From: Spirochaetales bacterium
Lineage (GTDB): Bacteria > Spirochaetota > Spirochaetia > Treponematales > Treponemataceae
Length of the DNA stretch: 64,000 bases
NCBI GenBank assembly: GCA_003252395.1
Contig: QKEL01000013.1
Span: 1 to 64,000 of the forward strand
Reading direction: 5' to 3'
Below are positions 25,609 to 33,374 of the stretch, piece after piece. The notes below the pieces were generated by a model. That model was not told where the DNA came from. It ran no database searches and was given only the letters and a program-made list of their open reading frames with translations. Position 1 is the first letter of the stretch, and each line of letters opens with the position of its first letter. The position numbers and the translations under genes were made by a program.

Positions 25609-25637
25609 AGTTTATAAGCAAAATGCTTATCGGTCAA
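25609..25637 (-). promoter_or_regulatory. umuD'C promoter with embedded operator
   Basis: Minus strand TTGACC-N17-TAAACT. The 17-bp palindrome ATAAGC-AAAAT-GCTTAT (25614-25630) fills the spacer, so a repressor bound there would block RNA polymerase. The divergent repressor gene is the obvious candidate to bind it. Confidence 0.6.
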
Positions 25638-25646
25638 GAGGGGAAC

Positions 25647-26342
25647 ATGAAAAAAGGAATAGACGAGGGAACCCTTTCCGGGCGCTACGCCTCAATCCGG
25701 TTTGCCGCGGGATTGACCAAGAAAGCCTTTGCCGAATCCCTCGGTATCCATCCGGTGGTTTCGGGCGATATCGAGCTCGGCAAGCGCGAACCGTCCCGGG
25801 ACGTGCTCGTGCGGCTCGCCTCGGCGTACGGGGTGGATATCAACTGGCTTTTGACGGGCACGAGGGCCTCCGATTCGGGCTATCCCTATCAGAAGGCGGG
25901 GGAAACGCCGGCCGTTCCGTTCGCCGACGACGACCGTATCGCCCAGGTGCCCTTTATCCTGCAGGAAGCGGCGGCGGGCGCGGGGGTCGAAATCGAGGAA
26001 TGGGCCGAGGTGACGACGGTGCCCGTCCTGCGTTCCTTTATCGCGCCGCGCCGCGCCGATCGCGTGCGGGCCGTGGAGGTACGGGGCGATTCAATGACCG
26101 GCATCGGCCTCGACGACGGGGATATCGTGCTGTTCTCCATCGATGAAAAGACGGGCGACGGCGTTCACGTAATCTCCATCGGCTCGAGCCTTTTGGTGAA
26201 ACGCGTGCATTTTGAGCCGGCGGCGCGGGCCGTGCGGATAATCAGCGAAAATCCGCGATATCAGGAACGGACGCTTGAAGGTCCCGACCTTGAGGGGTTT
26301 CGCGTGGAAGGCCGGGTCGTGGGCTGGCTACACCGCTATTGA
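25647..26342 (+). CDS. CI/LexA-like self-cleaving repressor (XRE + S24)
   Basis: A 231-residue repressor. N-terminal Xre helix-turn-helix (about 10-65: LTKKAFAESLGIHPVVSGDIE), linker, and C-terminal S24 peptidase with Ser in VRGDSM (near 155) and Lys in LLVKRV (near 190). A possible Ala-Gly cleavage bond lies in EAAAGAG near residue 112. RecA-stimulated autocleavage is expected from the family. The ATG at 25647 has GAGGGG upstream. It diverges from umuD'-umuC-DUF72 and probably represses them and itself. The layout resembles a phage CI more than a classical LexA, which has a winged helix. Confidence 0.88.
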   Translation: MKKGIDEGTLSGRYASIRFAAGLTKKAFAESLGIHPVVSGDIELGKREPSRDVLVRLASAYGVDINWLLTGTRASDSGYPYQKAGETPAVPFADDDRIAQVPFILQEAAAGAGVEIEEWAEVTTVPVLRSFIAPRRADRVRAVEVRGDSMTGIGLDDGDIVLFSIDEKTGDGVHVISIGSSLLVKRVHFEPAARAVRIISENPRYQERTLEGPDLEGFRVEGRVVGWLHRY

Positions 26343-26928
26343 TCGCGCCCGCAGAAAGCGTCACCGCGTCCATGACCGCCGCGGCGACCAGGACCGAGGC
26401 GCCGATAATGGCGTGAAGGTCCCGTTCCGGCCTTGAGCGGTCCGGCGCATAGCGCGCATGGCGACGCGCGAGTTCCTGGGCGAGGCTTCGGGAAACGTCC
26501 CGGGCGGTATCGCCCGGCAGTCGTTCCCTGAAATTGAAGTGCCCCGCCACGGAATCCTGCCCGACGGCCGTCAGAAAGGCCTCGTGCAGGACCCGCTCGA
26601 ATTCGATATGGGCGCGCAGTGGGTTGGGCGAGAGGTTGTGTACGGCGGTGAAAAAGTCGGCCACGTAGTGGAGCGCGACGCCGAGCTCCTCGCTGAAGCG
26701 CCGGTGCGCCTTCGCGGGTTTCGGTTTCCGTTCGCACAGCCGGGCGATTCGCTTAAGCGCAAAGCGCCGCGATATATTCCAAAAATGGGGATGCCTGACG
26801 AAGAGGGTCGTCACGTCGGGCTTGACGCATCCGTACAGGAACGATTCCTCGTCCAGCGCGATGTCCCATCGGTCCCGAAGTTCCGGATACAGCAGGGTTC
26901 CCAGATAGCGATGCGTTGCGTAGGTCAT
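26242..26928 (-). CDS. Zinc-dependent phospholipase C-like protein
   Basis: A 228-residue protein with the Zn_dep_PLPC pattern: an early THRYLG, FLYGCVKPDVT near residue 31, RHPHFWN near residue 44 and the helix ELGVALHYVADFFTAVHN near residue 80, which supply His/Asp metal ligands. No signal peptide is seen, so it may be cytoplasmic. The ATG at 26928 is used; an in-frame GTG at 26943 is possible. Its last 34 codons overlap the 3' end of the repressor gene in opposite orientation (101 nt). The overlapped tail (Pro- and Gly-rich) looks non-domain, so the gene may have been extended by loss of an earlier stop. Confidence 0.68.
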   Translation of the reverse strand: MTYATHRYLGTLLYPELRDRWDIALDEESFLYGCVKPDVTTLFVRHPHFWNISRRFALKRIARLCERKPKPAKAHRRFSEELGVALHYVADFFTAVHNLSPNPLRAHIEFERVLHEAFLTAVGQDSVAGHFNFRERLPGDTARDVSRSLAQELARRHARYAPDRSRPERDLHAIIGASVLVAAAVMDAVTLSAGAINSGVASPRPGLPRETPQGRDLQASVPDIADFR

Positions 26929-26988
26929 GCCGTAACCGTACACGCGCTCGGTTCCGATCCCGTGAAAGATGGGTGAAAAACGCGTTAA

Positions 26989-27813
26989 TTAGAGGATGCC
27001 GAACAGGTCCAGCCCGATTTTGGCGAAAAGCAGGGCGAGTACGGCGAACATAACGGGCCTGATGACCCGCGCGCCGTTTTTTACCGCCAGGTGCGAGCCG
27101 AGCCAGCCCCCCGCGACGGTGCAGCAGGCCGCGGGAATCGCCAGGGCGATCCAAACCTTTCCCGACATGAAAAACACGATGCCCGAAATCACGTTTGAGG
27201 CGAGATTCACCAGTTTTGCGTTTCCCGAAGACACCACGAGGCTCCGTCCGAGTAGGGCGTTGAAGGCGACGATTAGAAAGCTGCCCGTGCCCGGGCCGAT
27301 CAGGCCGTCATAGAGGCCGACGGCAAAGCCGATCGCCCCGGGGAGCATCAGCTCCAAGGCCCTGGCGGTACCGGTCCGTTCGGGGAACCGGGCCCGATAG
27401 CGCTCGGGAATGCCCGCGGTGACCGCTTCGCCCGAACGGTTCCTTCCCCGCAGCGCCATGAAAACCGCCACGAGGGGAATTACCACGAGCATCGCGCCCC
27501 GCAAAACCGCCGGGTTTAGGGAGAGCGCTATCCGAACGCCGATCCAGGCGCCGGGAAGGGCGAAGGCGGCGGCCAAACCCGCTTCCCGCGCCCGCATGTG
27601 ACCGCCCGAGCGGTATTTCCACGCGGCTACCGAGGTTCCGAACATGGCGGAGCACTTATTCGTGCCGGCGGCCAGGTGCGGCGGCAACCCGGCCGCGAGA
27701 TAGGCCGGAAGGGAGATCACGCCGCCGCCTCCGGCGATGGAATCGATAAAGCCCGCGAGGAAGACCAGGGGGCATACGATCAACAGGGTTTGATAGAACG
27801 AGAGATCGGTCAT
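26989..27813 (-). CDS. TSUP-family permease (TauE/SafE)
   Basis: A 274-residue inner-membrane protein with about eight helices and both TSUP repeats: FLAGFIDSIAGGGGVISLPAYL at the N-terminus and AVGLYDGLIGPGTGSFL in the middle. The family exports or imports sulfite, sulfoacetate and similar anions; the substrate cannot be told. The ATG at 27813 overlaps the upstream gene's stop as ATGA, so the two are translationally coupled. Confidence 0.88.
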   Translation of the reverse strand: MTDLSFYQTLLIVCPLVFLAGFIDSIAGGGGVISLPAYLAAGLPPHLAAGTNKCSAMFGTSVAAWKYRSGGHMRAREAGLAAAFALPGAWIGVRIALSLNPAVLRGAMLVVIPLVAVFMALRGRNRSGEAVTAGIPERYRARFPERTGTARALELMLPGAIGFAVGLYDGLIGPGTGSFLIVAFNALLGRSLVVSSGNAKLVNLASNVISGIVFFMSGKVWIALAIPAACCTVAGGWLGSHLAVKNGARVIRPVMFAVLALLFAKIGLDLFGIL

Positions 27814-28376
27814 CGTGCGGCCTTTATCCAGGTTGGTTTTCCGATCCGCCAGGAAAGGGACCGGAATCCGCTTTCCGCGACGGAAAGCGTGAGCCGGATT
27901 TCCGCATGGTACCATACGCGAACCGAAAAGTCCCGAAAGAGGCCGGCGTCGCGCGGATCGTTCGCCTCGCCCCATGCCTCCACCGCCCGCGCCAGGAGCG
28001 TCGGGGCCTCCGTGCCCCAATAGCCAAGGAGGAACCCGGAAACCGCGGGAAGCGGGGGATACCCGCGGAAAAACGCGGGCGGCGAAGGCGCGTCGCCGTT
28101 CCCGTCGAGCTTTGTTCCTTCGGAGAGGACCGGCCTGACTATCCAGCCGCCGATCGCCCGGGGGGCCTGAACGAAAAGCCGGCTGTCTACCGCGCGCGCG
28201 TCGGGGCAAAAGGGATGGGCCATGCGCAGGGGCGTTCCGCCCGGCGCGGTCGTTCCGCCGGCGGAAGCGTACCCTGTCCGGGCCCTTTCAAGCAGGGCCT
28301 GTTCCCGGCAGAGATCGGCGGTTTGCGTGTCGTGAAGAAAGATTCCCGTGAGGGAGAACTCCTGGTTTTCGGTCAT
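27810..28376 (-). CDS. Hypothetical protein, 188 aa
   Basis: I do not recognise this protein. It is probably soluble, without signal peptide or membrane helices. It is Pro- and Gly-rich in the middle (ASAGGTTAPGGTPLRMAHPFCPD; SEGTKLDGNGDAPSPPAFF), with aromatic segments near the end (VRVWYHAEIRLTLSVAESGFRSL). It is coupled by ATGA to the TSUP permease and diverges from the 28421 gene. Coding status is supported by the coupling and by codon use like its neighbours. Confidence 0.6.
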   Translation of the reverse strand: MTENQEFSLTGIFLHDTQTADLCREQALLERARTGYASAGGTTAPGGTPLRMAHPFCPDARAVDSRLFVQAPRAIGGWIVRPVLSEGTKLDGNGDAPSPPAFFRGYPPLPAVSGFLLGYWGTEAPTLLARAVEAWGEANDPRDAGLFRDFSVRVWYHAEIRLTLSVAESGFRSLSWRIGKPTWIKAAR

Positions 28377-28420
28377 TTTTGCTGTTCCAAAGTCCCGCGC
28401 GGTATGATACTATACTGGCT

Positions 28421-29209
28421 ATGAAGTATAGCATGAAACCAAAAGTTCGCGAACTCGCCGACCGTCTCGTGGCTTCAATCTCCGCCTGGGACGCGGTGGA
28501 GGCGATTTGCCTGAACGAGGCCGCCGCTACCGACACCCTGGATCCGTACTTCGCCCTTATTCTCGACGTCTACGTCCGCGATTCCGTTCCGTCCGTCTCC
28601 GTCCGCCAGTCCGCCTTTCCCCCCCATTCCGTATTCGAAACCTCGCCCACGGGCTCGAAGGACCGCTTTATGGTGGGCGACCTGCCGGTTCGCATCGAAT
28701 ACAAGTCAATCGCGCGCATCGGCGAGCTGACCGAGATCGCCCTCCGCGCCGGCTCTGACCTGTGGAAAATCCGGGATAGCGGCACGTACGTGTTTTACCG
28801 CCTCGTGCACTGCAAGGCCCTGTTTGAGCGGAGTTCCTGGATTAAGGAAGAAACCGCGCGGCTTTCCAATTTGAGCGAAGAATTCTGGGTGCAGATGCGG
28901 TCCTTCTATCAATCGACCATGGACCATTACCTCGCGGATCTCGGCGCCTCGATCGTGCGCGACGATCCCTTCCATTACCTCATCGCGTCGTCAAACTTCA
29001 TCAATTTCGCCTGCGCGGCGCTTTTCATGGAAAACGGCGAGTTCGAGCCTTCGCACCGGGGCTATCTTTCCCGGATCTCGACCCTTAAAACGCTTCCCGA
29101 CGATTTCGCCGGCCGGTTCGAAAGCTTTCTCCGCCCCGACTCGGAGCTGCCCCCCGCTCGGAAATACGAAATCGCGAAGCTCATCGCCGTCAGTCTCGTG
29201 AATCTTTGA
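28421..29209 (+). CDS. Hypothetical protein, possibly nucleotidyltransferase-like
   Basis: A 262-residue soluble protein. The N-terminal part (LADRLVASISAWDAVEAICL, then TLDPYFALILDVYV near residue 45) recalls nucleotidyltransferase-fold DUF4037-type proteins, whose metal site uses D-x-D; the match is weak. The C-terminal half is helical (EEFWVQMRSFYQSTMDHYLADL ... FHYLIASSNFINFACAALFMENG). A TATACT lies 4 nt before this ATG; a second ATG at 28433 would fit the promoter spacing better. Its stop overlaps a TTG that could start the next ORF. Confidence 0.55.
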   Translation: MKYSMKPKVRELADRLVASISAWDAVEAICLNEAAATDTLDPYFALILDVYVRDSVPSVSVRQSAFPPHSVFETSPTGSKDRFMVGDLPVRIEYKSIARIGELTEIALRAGSDLWKIRDSGTYVFYRLVHCKALFERSSWIKEETARLSNLSEEFWVQMRSFYQSTMDHYLADLGASIVRDDPFHYLIASSNFINFACAALFMENGEFEPSHRGYLSRISTLKTLPDDFAGRFESFLRPDSELPPARKYEIAKLIAVSLVNL

Positions 29210-29241
29210 TCGCCCCGCGGTCAGTCGGTAAAGAGGTCGTC

Positions 29242-31017
29242 GTGATTCTGCCACCTTGCGTTTCTCGCCCTTCCGTCGGGCCTTTTCGCGTCGCCGCGCT
29301 TTGCGCGTGCCTGACGCTCGCTTCCCTGGGGTTCGCCGCCTCCTGCGGCCTGCCTTCTTCCCGTGTCGCCCTTTCCGTCTCCGGTTCCGGCCCCTCGTCG
29401 CATCTTACGGCCCTTTCCTCCGCTGCGAAAACCGGCGTACTGACCGACAAGGAGCCTTCCGCCTGGTTTTCCCTCGGGGCCCATGCCGCCTCTCTTATCG
29501 CCGGCGCGCCGCCTTCCCCTTCAATCGAGCTGACGCTGGAACTCGAAAAGGGAAGCGTCGCGTCCGTCTCCGTCGCTCCCGTCTTTGCGGAAGACCTGAA
29601 CGCCTCCGGCCGCCTCGTTTCCGACCCCAAGCCCCGCGCCCTTTCGGTCGTGCGCGCTCCGGGCGGCGCTTTCCGCGTGCGGTTTCACGCAGATTCCTTC
29701 GCCGGTTTCGCCGTTTCCCTGGAAGGGAGCGCTCCCGGTACCCGCCTGCGCGTTCTTTCCGCCTCCCTTGCGCCCTTTGAGACCGGTTGGTCCTTCCGGA
29801 GTTCCGAGCCCTGGTTCGGTTTCGGCGATTCGGGCGGCGAGCGCGCCTTCGCGGTTCCGCAGAACCCCGCGGGAATCGCCTACGCGGTGGAGCTCGCGGG
29901 CGGCTCGAGCGCGCTATTCGGCTTCGATCCGCGCCTGGCCGACCCGGGAACGGCGACGGCCCAAAATAAGTCCCGGTTCAGCGCGGGAAGCTTTTCGTTC
30001 GGGTGGAGGCAAAGCCCCTCCCTGACGGCTACGTGGCTTCCCTCCTTCATGATGGGGGTTGCCCCGGGCGAGGCGCCGGTTCAGCTGGTGCCGCTCTCCG
30101 GGACCGCGGCGCTCCGCGAGCTTCGCGTGGTGCGCGGCCTTGCTTACCCCTGCGCGGACCCGTCGAACCCCCGATCCCCGATCGTCGCCGACCCGCACGC
30201 CGCGGTGGAATGGCCCGTCGCGTCCTGGCGAAACGCCGACTACGAAATTTTCTCCTGGGACCGCTTTCCCTCGGTGCTCCTATTCGATACGGCCGATTAC
30301 GCGGTGCAGGACCGGCTTTTCAAGCGGCTCGCGTTCTTCGTGGAAAAGACCGGCTACCGCGGCCGCCTTATAACCGACGCCGAAATGCGGGGGCTTCACG
30401 CCTACAACGCCCACGACTATCGGGCGGAAAGCCTCGCGGAATTCTTCGAGGCCGCCCGGCTTTCCGGCTTCCCCCTGGGAACCGAGGAGCTCGAGCTGCG
30501 GGCAATCCTGCTCGCCGAGGGCATTATCGCCCTCCGGGATTCTTCCTACGTACCGGGGGCCGGCGCGGTGGTTTCCATCTCCCGCCAGTCCGCGGCCTAC
30601 CTGCGCTATCTTTTCCTCGCCCATGAAAGCTACCACGGCATCTACTTTACCGATCCCGGCTTTCGGGCCGAGGTCGCCGACGTCTTTGCCGCCACCGACA
30701 AACGGGCCGTGGATTACCTGAAGGACTACTTTACGGTGGTGGATACCCTGGGCTACGACGTGAGCGACCCCTATTTGCTGGAAAACGAGTACATGGCCTA
30801 CCTTTTGCAGCAGCCGCAGGCGCGCGTGGCCCCGTATTTCACGGATAACGTGGACGAGCGATTCCTCAGGTACGGGGGGGATCCGGGGCTTTCGGATTAC
30901 GTGCGGGCGACCGATGCCGCCGATTTCGCCGCGGCGGCGGAACGGCTCGGCGCGTACGCGTTTTCGCGTTGGGGCCTCACGGGCGGCCGGGTAGGGCTTT
31001 GGTACTTCGACGACTGA
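29242..31017 (+). CDS. Large predicted lipoprotein with HExxH motif
   Basis: About 591 residues. The GTG at 29242 is chosen because AAGAGGT sits just upstream; TTG at 29206 overlaps the previous stop and is an alternative. A signal sequence (VAALCACLTLASLGFAASC) ends in a lipobox. The N-terminal 300 residues are Ser-, Gly- and Ala-rich and beta-like. Near residue 475 is HESYHGIYF, an HExxH zinc-peptidase-type motif within helices, followed by acidic segments (FRAEVADVFAATDKRAVD). I cannot assign a family; a surface metallopeptidase is possible. Its stop abuts the stop of the convergent MBL gene with no gap. Confidence 0.65.
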   Translation: MILPPCVSRPSVGPFRVAALCACLTLASLGFAASCGLPSSRVALSVSGSGPSSHLTALSSAAKTGVLTDKEPSAWFSLGAHAASLIAGAPPSPSIELTLELEKGSVASVSVAPVFAEDLNASGRLVSDPKPRALSVVRAPGGAFRVRFHADSFAGFAVSLEGSAPGTRLRVLSASLAPFETGWSFRSSEPWFGFGDSGGERAFAVPQNPAGIAYAVELAGGSSALFGFDPRLADPGTATAQNKSRFSAGSFSFGWRQSPSLTATWLPSFMMGVAPGEAPVQLVPLSGTAALRELRVVRGLAYPCADPSNPRSPIVADPHAAVEWPVASWRNADYEIFSWDRFPSVLLFDTADYAVQDRLFKRLAFFVEKTGYRGRLITDAEMRGLHAYNAHDYRAESLAEFFEAARLSGFPLGTEELELRAILLAEGIIALRDSSYVPGAGAVVSISRQSAAYLRYLFLAHESYHGIYFTDPGFRAEVADVFAATDKRAVDYLKDYFTVVDTLGYDVSDPYLLENEYMAYLLQQPQARVAPYFTDNVDERFLRYGGDPGLSDYVRATDAADFAAAAERLGAYAFSRWGLTGGRVGLWYFDD

Positions 31018-31644
31018 TCAAAAGGGCTCGGGGCCGATAAAGATAAACTTCGAGTCCGCGTGTTCGCTCTCGTCGCCGCTTCCCTTCATCAGTTCCGAAT
31101 TGAAAAAGCGTTCCGCGCGGATCGTGGAAGGCGGCCCATGCCCCGGAAAGAGGGTCATGTTGTCGTTTTGGCTCAAGAGCTTGTTCTTCAGGTGGGTTAA
31201 GAGGTTGCGCTTGCCGTAAATATTGTTCGTGGTGCCCAATCGGCCCGCGGACAGCGCGTCGCCGGTAAAGAGGGCATGCTCTATCTGGAACATAAGCGAG
31301 TCGGGCGAGTGGCCGGGAACCGCGTAATAGCGGATCGCGAACCCCGCCGCCGCGAAGGTACCGTCGCCCTGTAGCAATACCGTGCGCTGGCCGCCCAATT
31401 CGGCGTCGGCGGCGTACACCTTCGGCGAGTAAATGCGCATCAGCGTGATGAGCCCGTTATGGTGGCTCGGGTGGTTGTGGGTCACGAGGACGGCGTCTAC
31501 CTTGTACCGGTGGCCCTCCACGTGGGCCAGGAGTTCCCGGTTCATGCTGCCCGGATCGACGATCACCGCCTCGCCGGTCTTTTCGTTCGCCACGAGGTAT
31601 CCGTTGGAAAAGCCCTCAAGGGAGTAGTGAAACCATATTTTCAT
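31018..31644 (-). CDS. Metallo-beta-lactamase-fold hydrolase with altered metal motif
   Basis: A 208-residue MBL-fold protein of the glyoxalase II/hydrolase type. The first metal motif, normally THxHxDHxxG, reads THNHPSHHNG, so the metal-binding Asp is Ser. The other ligands look intact: His in VPGHSPDS, Asp in LFTGDAL and His in FPGHGPP. It may bind one metal or act on an unusual substrate. Its ATG overlaps the pentapeptide gene's stop as ATGA, so the two are coupled. Confidence 0.8.
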   Translation of the reverse strand: MKIWFHYSLEGFSNGYLVANEKTGEAVIVDPGSMNRELLAHVEGHRYKVDAVLVTHNHPSHHNGLITLMRIYSPKVYAADAELGGQRTVLLQGDGTFAAAGFAIRYYAVPGHSPDSLMFQIEHALFTGDALSAGRLGTTNNIYGKRNLLTHLKNKLLSQNDNMTLFPGHGPPSTIRAERFFNSELMKGSGDESEHADSKFIFIGPEPF

Positions 31645-32168
31645 TCGGGCGTTTCCCCCTTATCGAAGATCGCTTCCCGGGTATTCGAGGAGCGGAAGGA
31701 TACCTTCACCCGGGTGGTCTGGTGGAACATGGTTTTTTTCAGGTTGCAGTTCTGGAACGACGTGTCCTTGAGCGTGGCCATCACGAAGCGCGAGTTATAC
31801 AGGTCTGAATCGTTGAAGCTCACGTTTCCCGAAAGGAGCCCGTTGAAATTGTCGTGCAGCAGGTCCGAGTTTTCGAAGGTCGTGTCGTTTATGTGCACTC
31901 CCGCGAAGCTGGTGAACTGGATGTCCGCGGCGGTTATGGAACAGCGGCTGAAGCGGGCAAAGTCGAAAAAGCACATGCGGAACCGGCATCGGTCGAGTTT
32001 CGCGTTCACGAATACCGAACGGGAAAAACGGCAGCCCGTGAAGGACTTTCCCGAAAGGTCCATATCCCTGAATTCCATATCGGAAAAATCGAGGCTGTTG
32101 ACGGTCTCGTTGGCCGCGAGAATCTCGTACAGGCTTTGCCGCGGAATGTCCTGATGCGCGCTGAACAT
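31641..32168 (-). CDS. Pentapeptide-repeat-like protein
   Basis: A 175-residue protein built from A[DN]LxF-type units (for example LDFSDMEFRDMDLSGKSFTGCRFSRSVFVNAKLDRCRF), which fold as a right-handed quadrilateral beta-helix. Some relatives mimic DNA; function here is unknown. The ATG at 32168 is chosen because a TTGACC-N17-TACAGT promoter ends 7 nt before it, predicting a leaderless mRNA. First gene of a two-gene operon with the MBL protein. Confidence 0.8.
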   Translation of the reverse strand: MFSAHQDIPRQSLYEILAANETVNSLDFSDMEFRDMDLSGKSFTGCRFSRSVFVNAKLDRCRFRMCFFDFARFSRCSITAADIQFTSFAGVHINDTTFENSDLLHDNFNGLLSGNVSFNDSDLYNSRFVMATLKDTSFQNCNLKKTMFHQTTRVKVSFRSSNTREAIFDKGETPE

Positions 32169-32175
32169 AAGAACC

Positions 32176-32204
32176 ACTGTAGGTCATTGCGCGATTTTGG
32201 TCAA
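32176..32204 (-). promoter_or_regulatory. Leaderless promoter of pentapeptide gene
   Basis: Minus strand TTGACC-N17-TACAGT with 7 nt to the ATG at 32168. It interleaves with the divergent promoter at 32187-32215. Confidence 0.7.
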
Positions 32205-32215
32205 AGGGTTATTAT
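32187..32215 (+). promoter_or_regulatory. Leaderless promoter of zinc-ribbon gene
   Basis: Plus strand TTGCGC-N17-TATTAT with 7 nt to the ATG at 32223. Both divergent promoters fit in a 54-bp gap, overlapping face to face. Confidence 0.65.
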
Positions 32216-32222
32216 TACTCCC

Positions 32223-32516
32223 ATGTGCTGGAAATGCGGAAAAGCCATAACCGCGGAAAACCCCGTGGGCCGAAGCCTCGCCTGTGAATCCTGCGGGAGC
32301 GACCTGCGGTCTTGCCGTAACTGCCGCTTTTGGTCCCCCGGTTCGTACCATGACTGCGCGGAGCGGGTAGAAGACGCGCCGACCGACAAGGAGCGCGCCA
32401 ATTTCTGCGACTCGTTCGGCGTGAATCCCTCGTTCAAAAAAGACCATCCCCCTGCCAAGAAGGAGGGAAGCGGCGCCGCGCCCTCCCGAGCGGCCTTCGA
32501 TAGCCTCTTCGGTTAG
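32223..32516 (+). CDS. Small Cys-rich zinc-ribbon protein
   Basis: A 97-residue protein with CxxC pairs MCWKCGK and CESCGSD, then CRNCRFW, DCAER and NFCDSF, suggesting two zinc sites. The C-terminal 30 residues are polar and basic. No family assigned. The ATG at 32223 is fixed by a promoter 7 nt upstream; the long track ORF is antisense read-through. It precedes murI by 21 nt and may be cotranscribed with murI-rsgA. Confidence 0.75.
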   Translation: MCWKCGKAITAENPVGRSLACESCGSDLRSCRNCRFWSPGSYHDCAERVEDAPTDKERANFCDSFGVNPSFKKDHPPAKKEGSGAAPSRAAFDSLFG

Positions 32517-32537
32517 GGTCCCCGTCATTCCGTCACC

Positions 32538-33374
32538 ATGAGCGAAACCTGCGAAACCTGCTATCAGTATGCCTTCCTCGACTCCGGCTCAGGCGGCTTG
32601 CCCTACCTGGCCCAGCTCCGCCTGCACGCTCCCGGCGCCTCCTGCGTGTACCTGGCCGATACCCTCAACTTTCCCTACGGCGAAAAAACCCGTGACGAGG
32701 TGATCGCCCACGCCTCCGAGGCCGTGGAACGGCTTTTGGACCATTTTAGCCCGCGGGTGGTCGTGGTGGCCTGCAATACCATGTCGGTCGCCGCCTTGCC
32801 CGCCCTCCGCGCCCGGTTCCCCATTCCCTTCGTGGGCACGGTGCCGGCCATTAAGGTGGCGGCCTCCGTTTCCAAGAACCGGAAGATCGGCCTGTTGGCC
32901 ACGGCCCGCACGGTCTGCGACCCCTACACCGACGACCTGATCGCGCGCTTCGCGCCCGATTGCGAAATAACCCGGATCGGCGATTCAACCCTGGTCTCGC
33001 GCATCGAAAGCGAGCTCGTCTCCGGGGGGCGCGAGGAGCGGCTCGCGGCCGTGCGCCCGTCCATAGACCGCTTTAAGGCGGCGGGCGTCGATACCATCGT
33101 TCTCGCCTGCACCCATTTTCTCCACGTGGAGCGGGAAATCCGCGAGGCGGCGGGCGCCGATATCGCGATCATCGATTCCCGGGAAGGGGTGGTTCAGCAA
33201 GCCCTGCGCCTCGTTCCCTTCGACGGCCCCGCCGCGGGCGAACCGAACGCGGCCGCGCCCTGGAAGGCCGGTTCCGGCGCCTGTTACGTCACCGGCGGCA
33301 TTTCCGCCGAGGCGGAATCCCGCTACCGGACCTATTCGGACATGTTCCGCATCGATTGGGGGGGCGTTCTGTGA
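32538..33374 (+). CDS. murI: Glutamate racemase
   Basis: A 278-residue racemase that makes D-glutamate for peptidoglycan. Seen: FLDSGSGGLPYL near residue 14, catalytic Cys in VVACNTMS near residue 77 and in LACTHF near residue 193, and ADTLNFPYGEK near residue 40. No Shine-Dalgarno is obvious. The 3' end overlaps the rsgA start as GTGA. Confidence 0.95.
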   Translation: MSETCETCYQYAFLDSGSGGLPYLAQLRLHAPGASCVYLADTLNFPYGEKTRDEVIAHASEAVERLLDHFSPRVVVVACNTMSVAALPALRARFPIPFVGTVPAIKVAASVSKNRKIGLLATARTVCDPYTDDLIARFAPDCEITRIGDSTLVSRIESELVSGGREERLAAVRPSIDRFKAAGVDTIVLACTHFLHVEREIREAAGADIAIIDSREGVVQQALRLVPFDGPAAGEPNAAAPWKAGSGACYVTGGISAEAESRYRTYSDMFRIDWGGVL

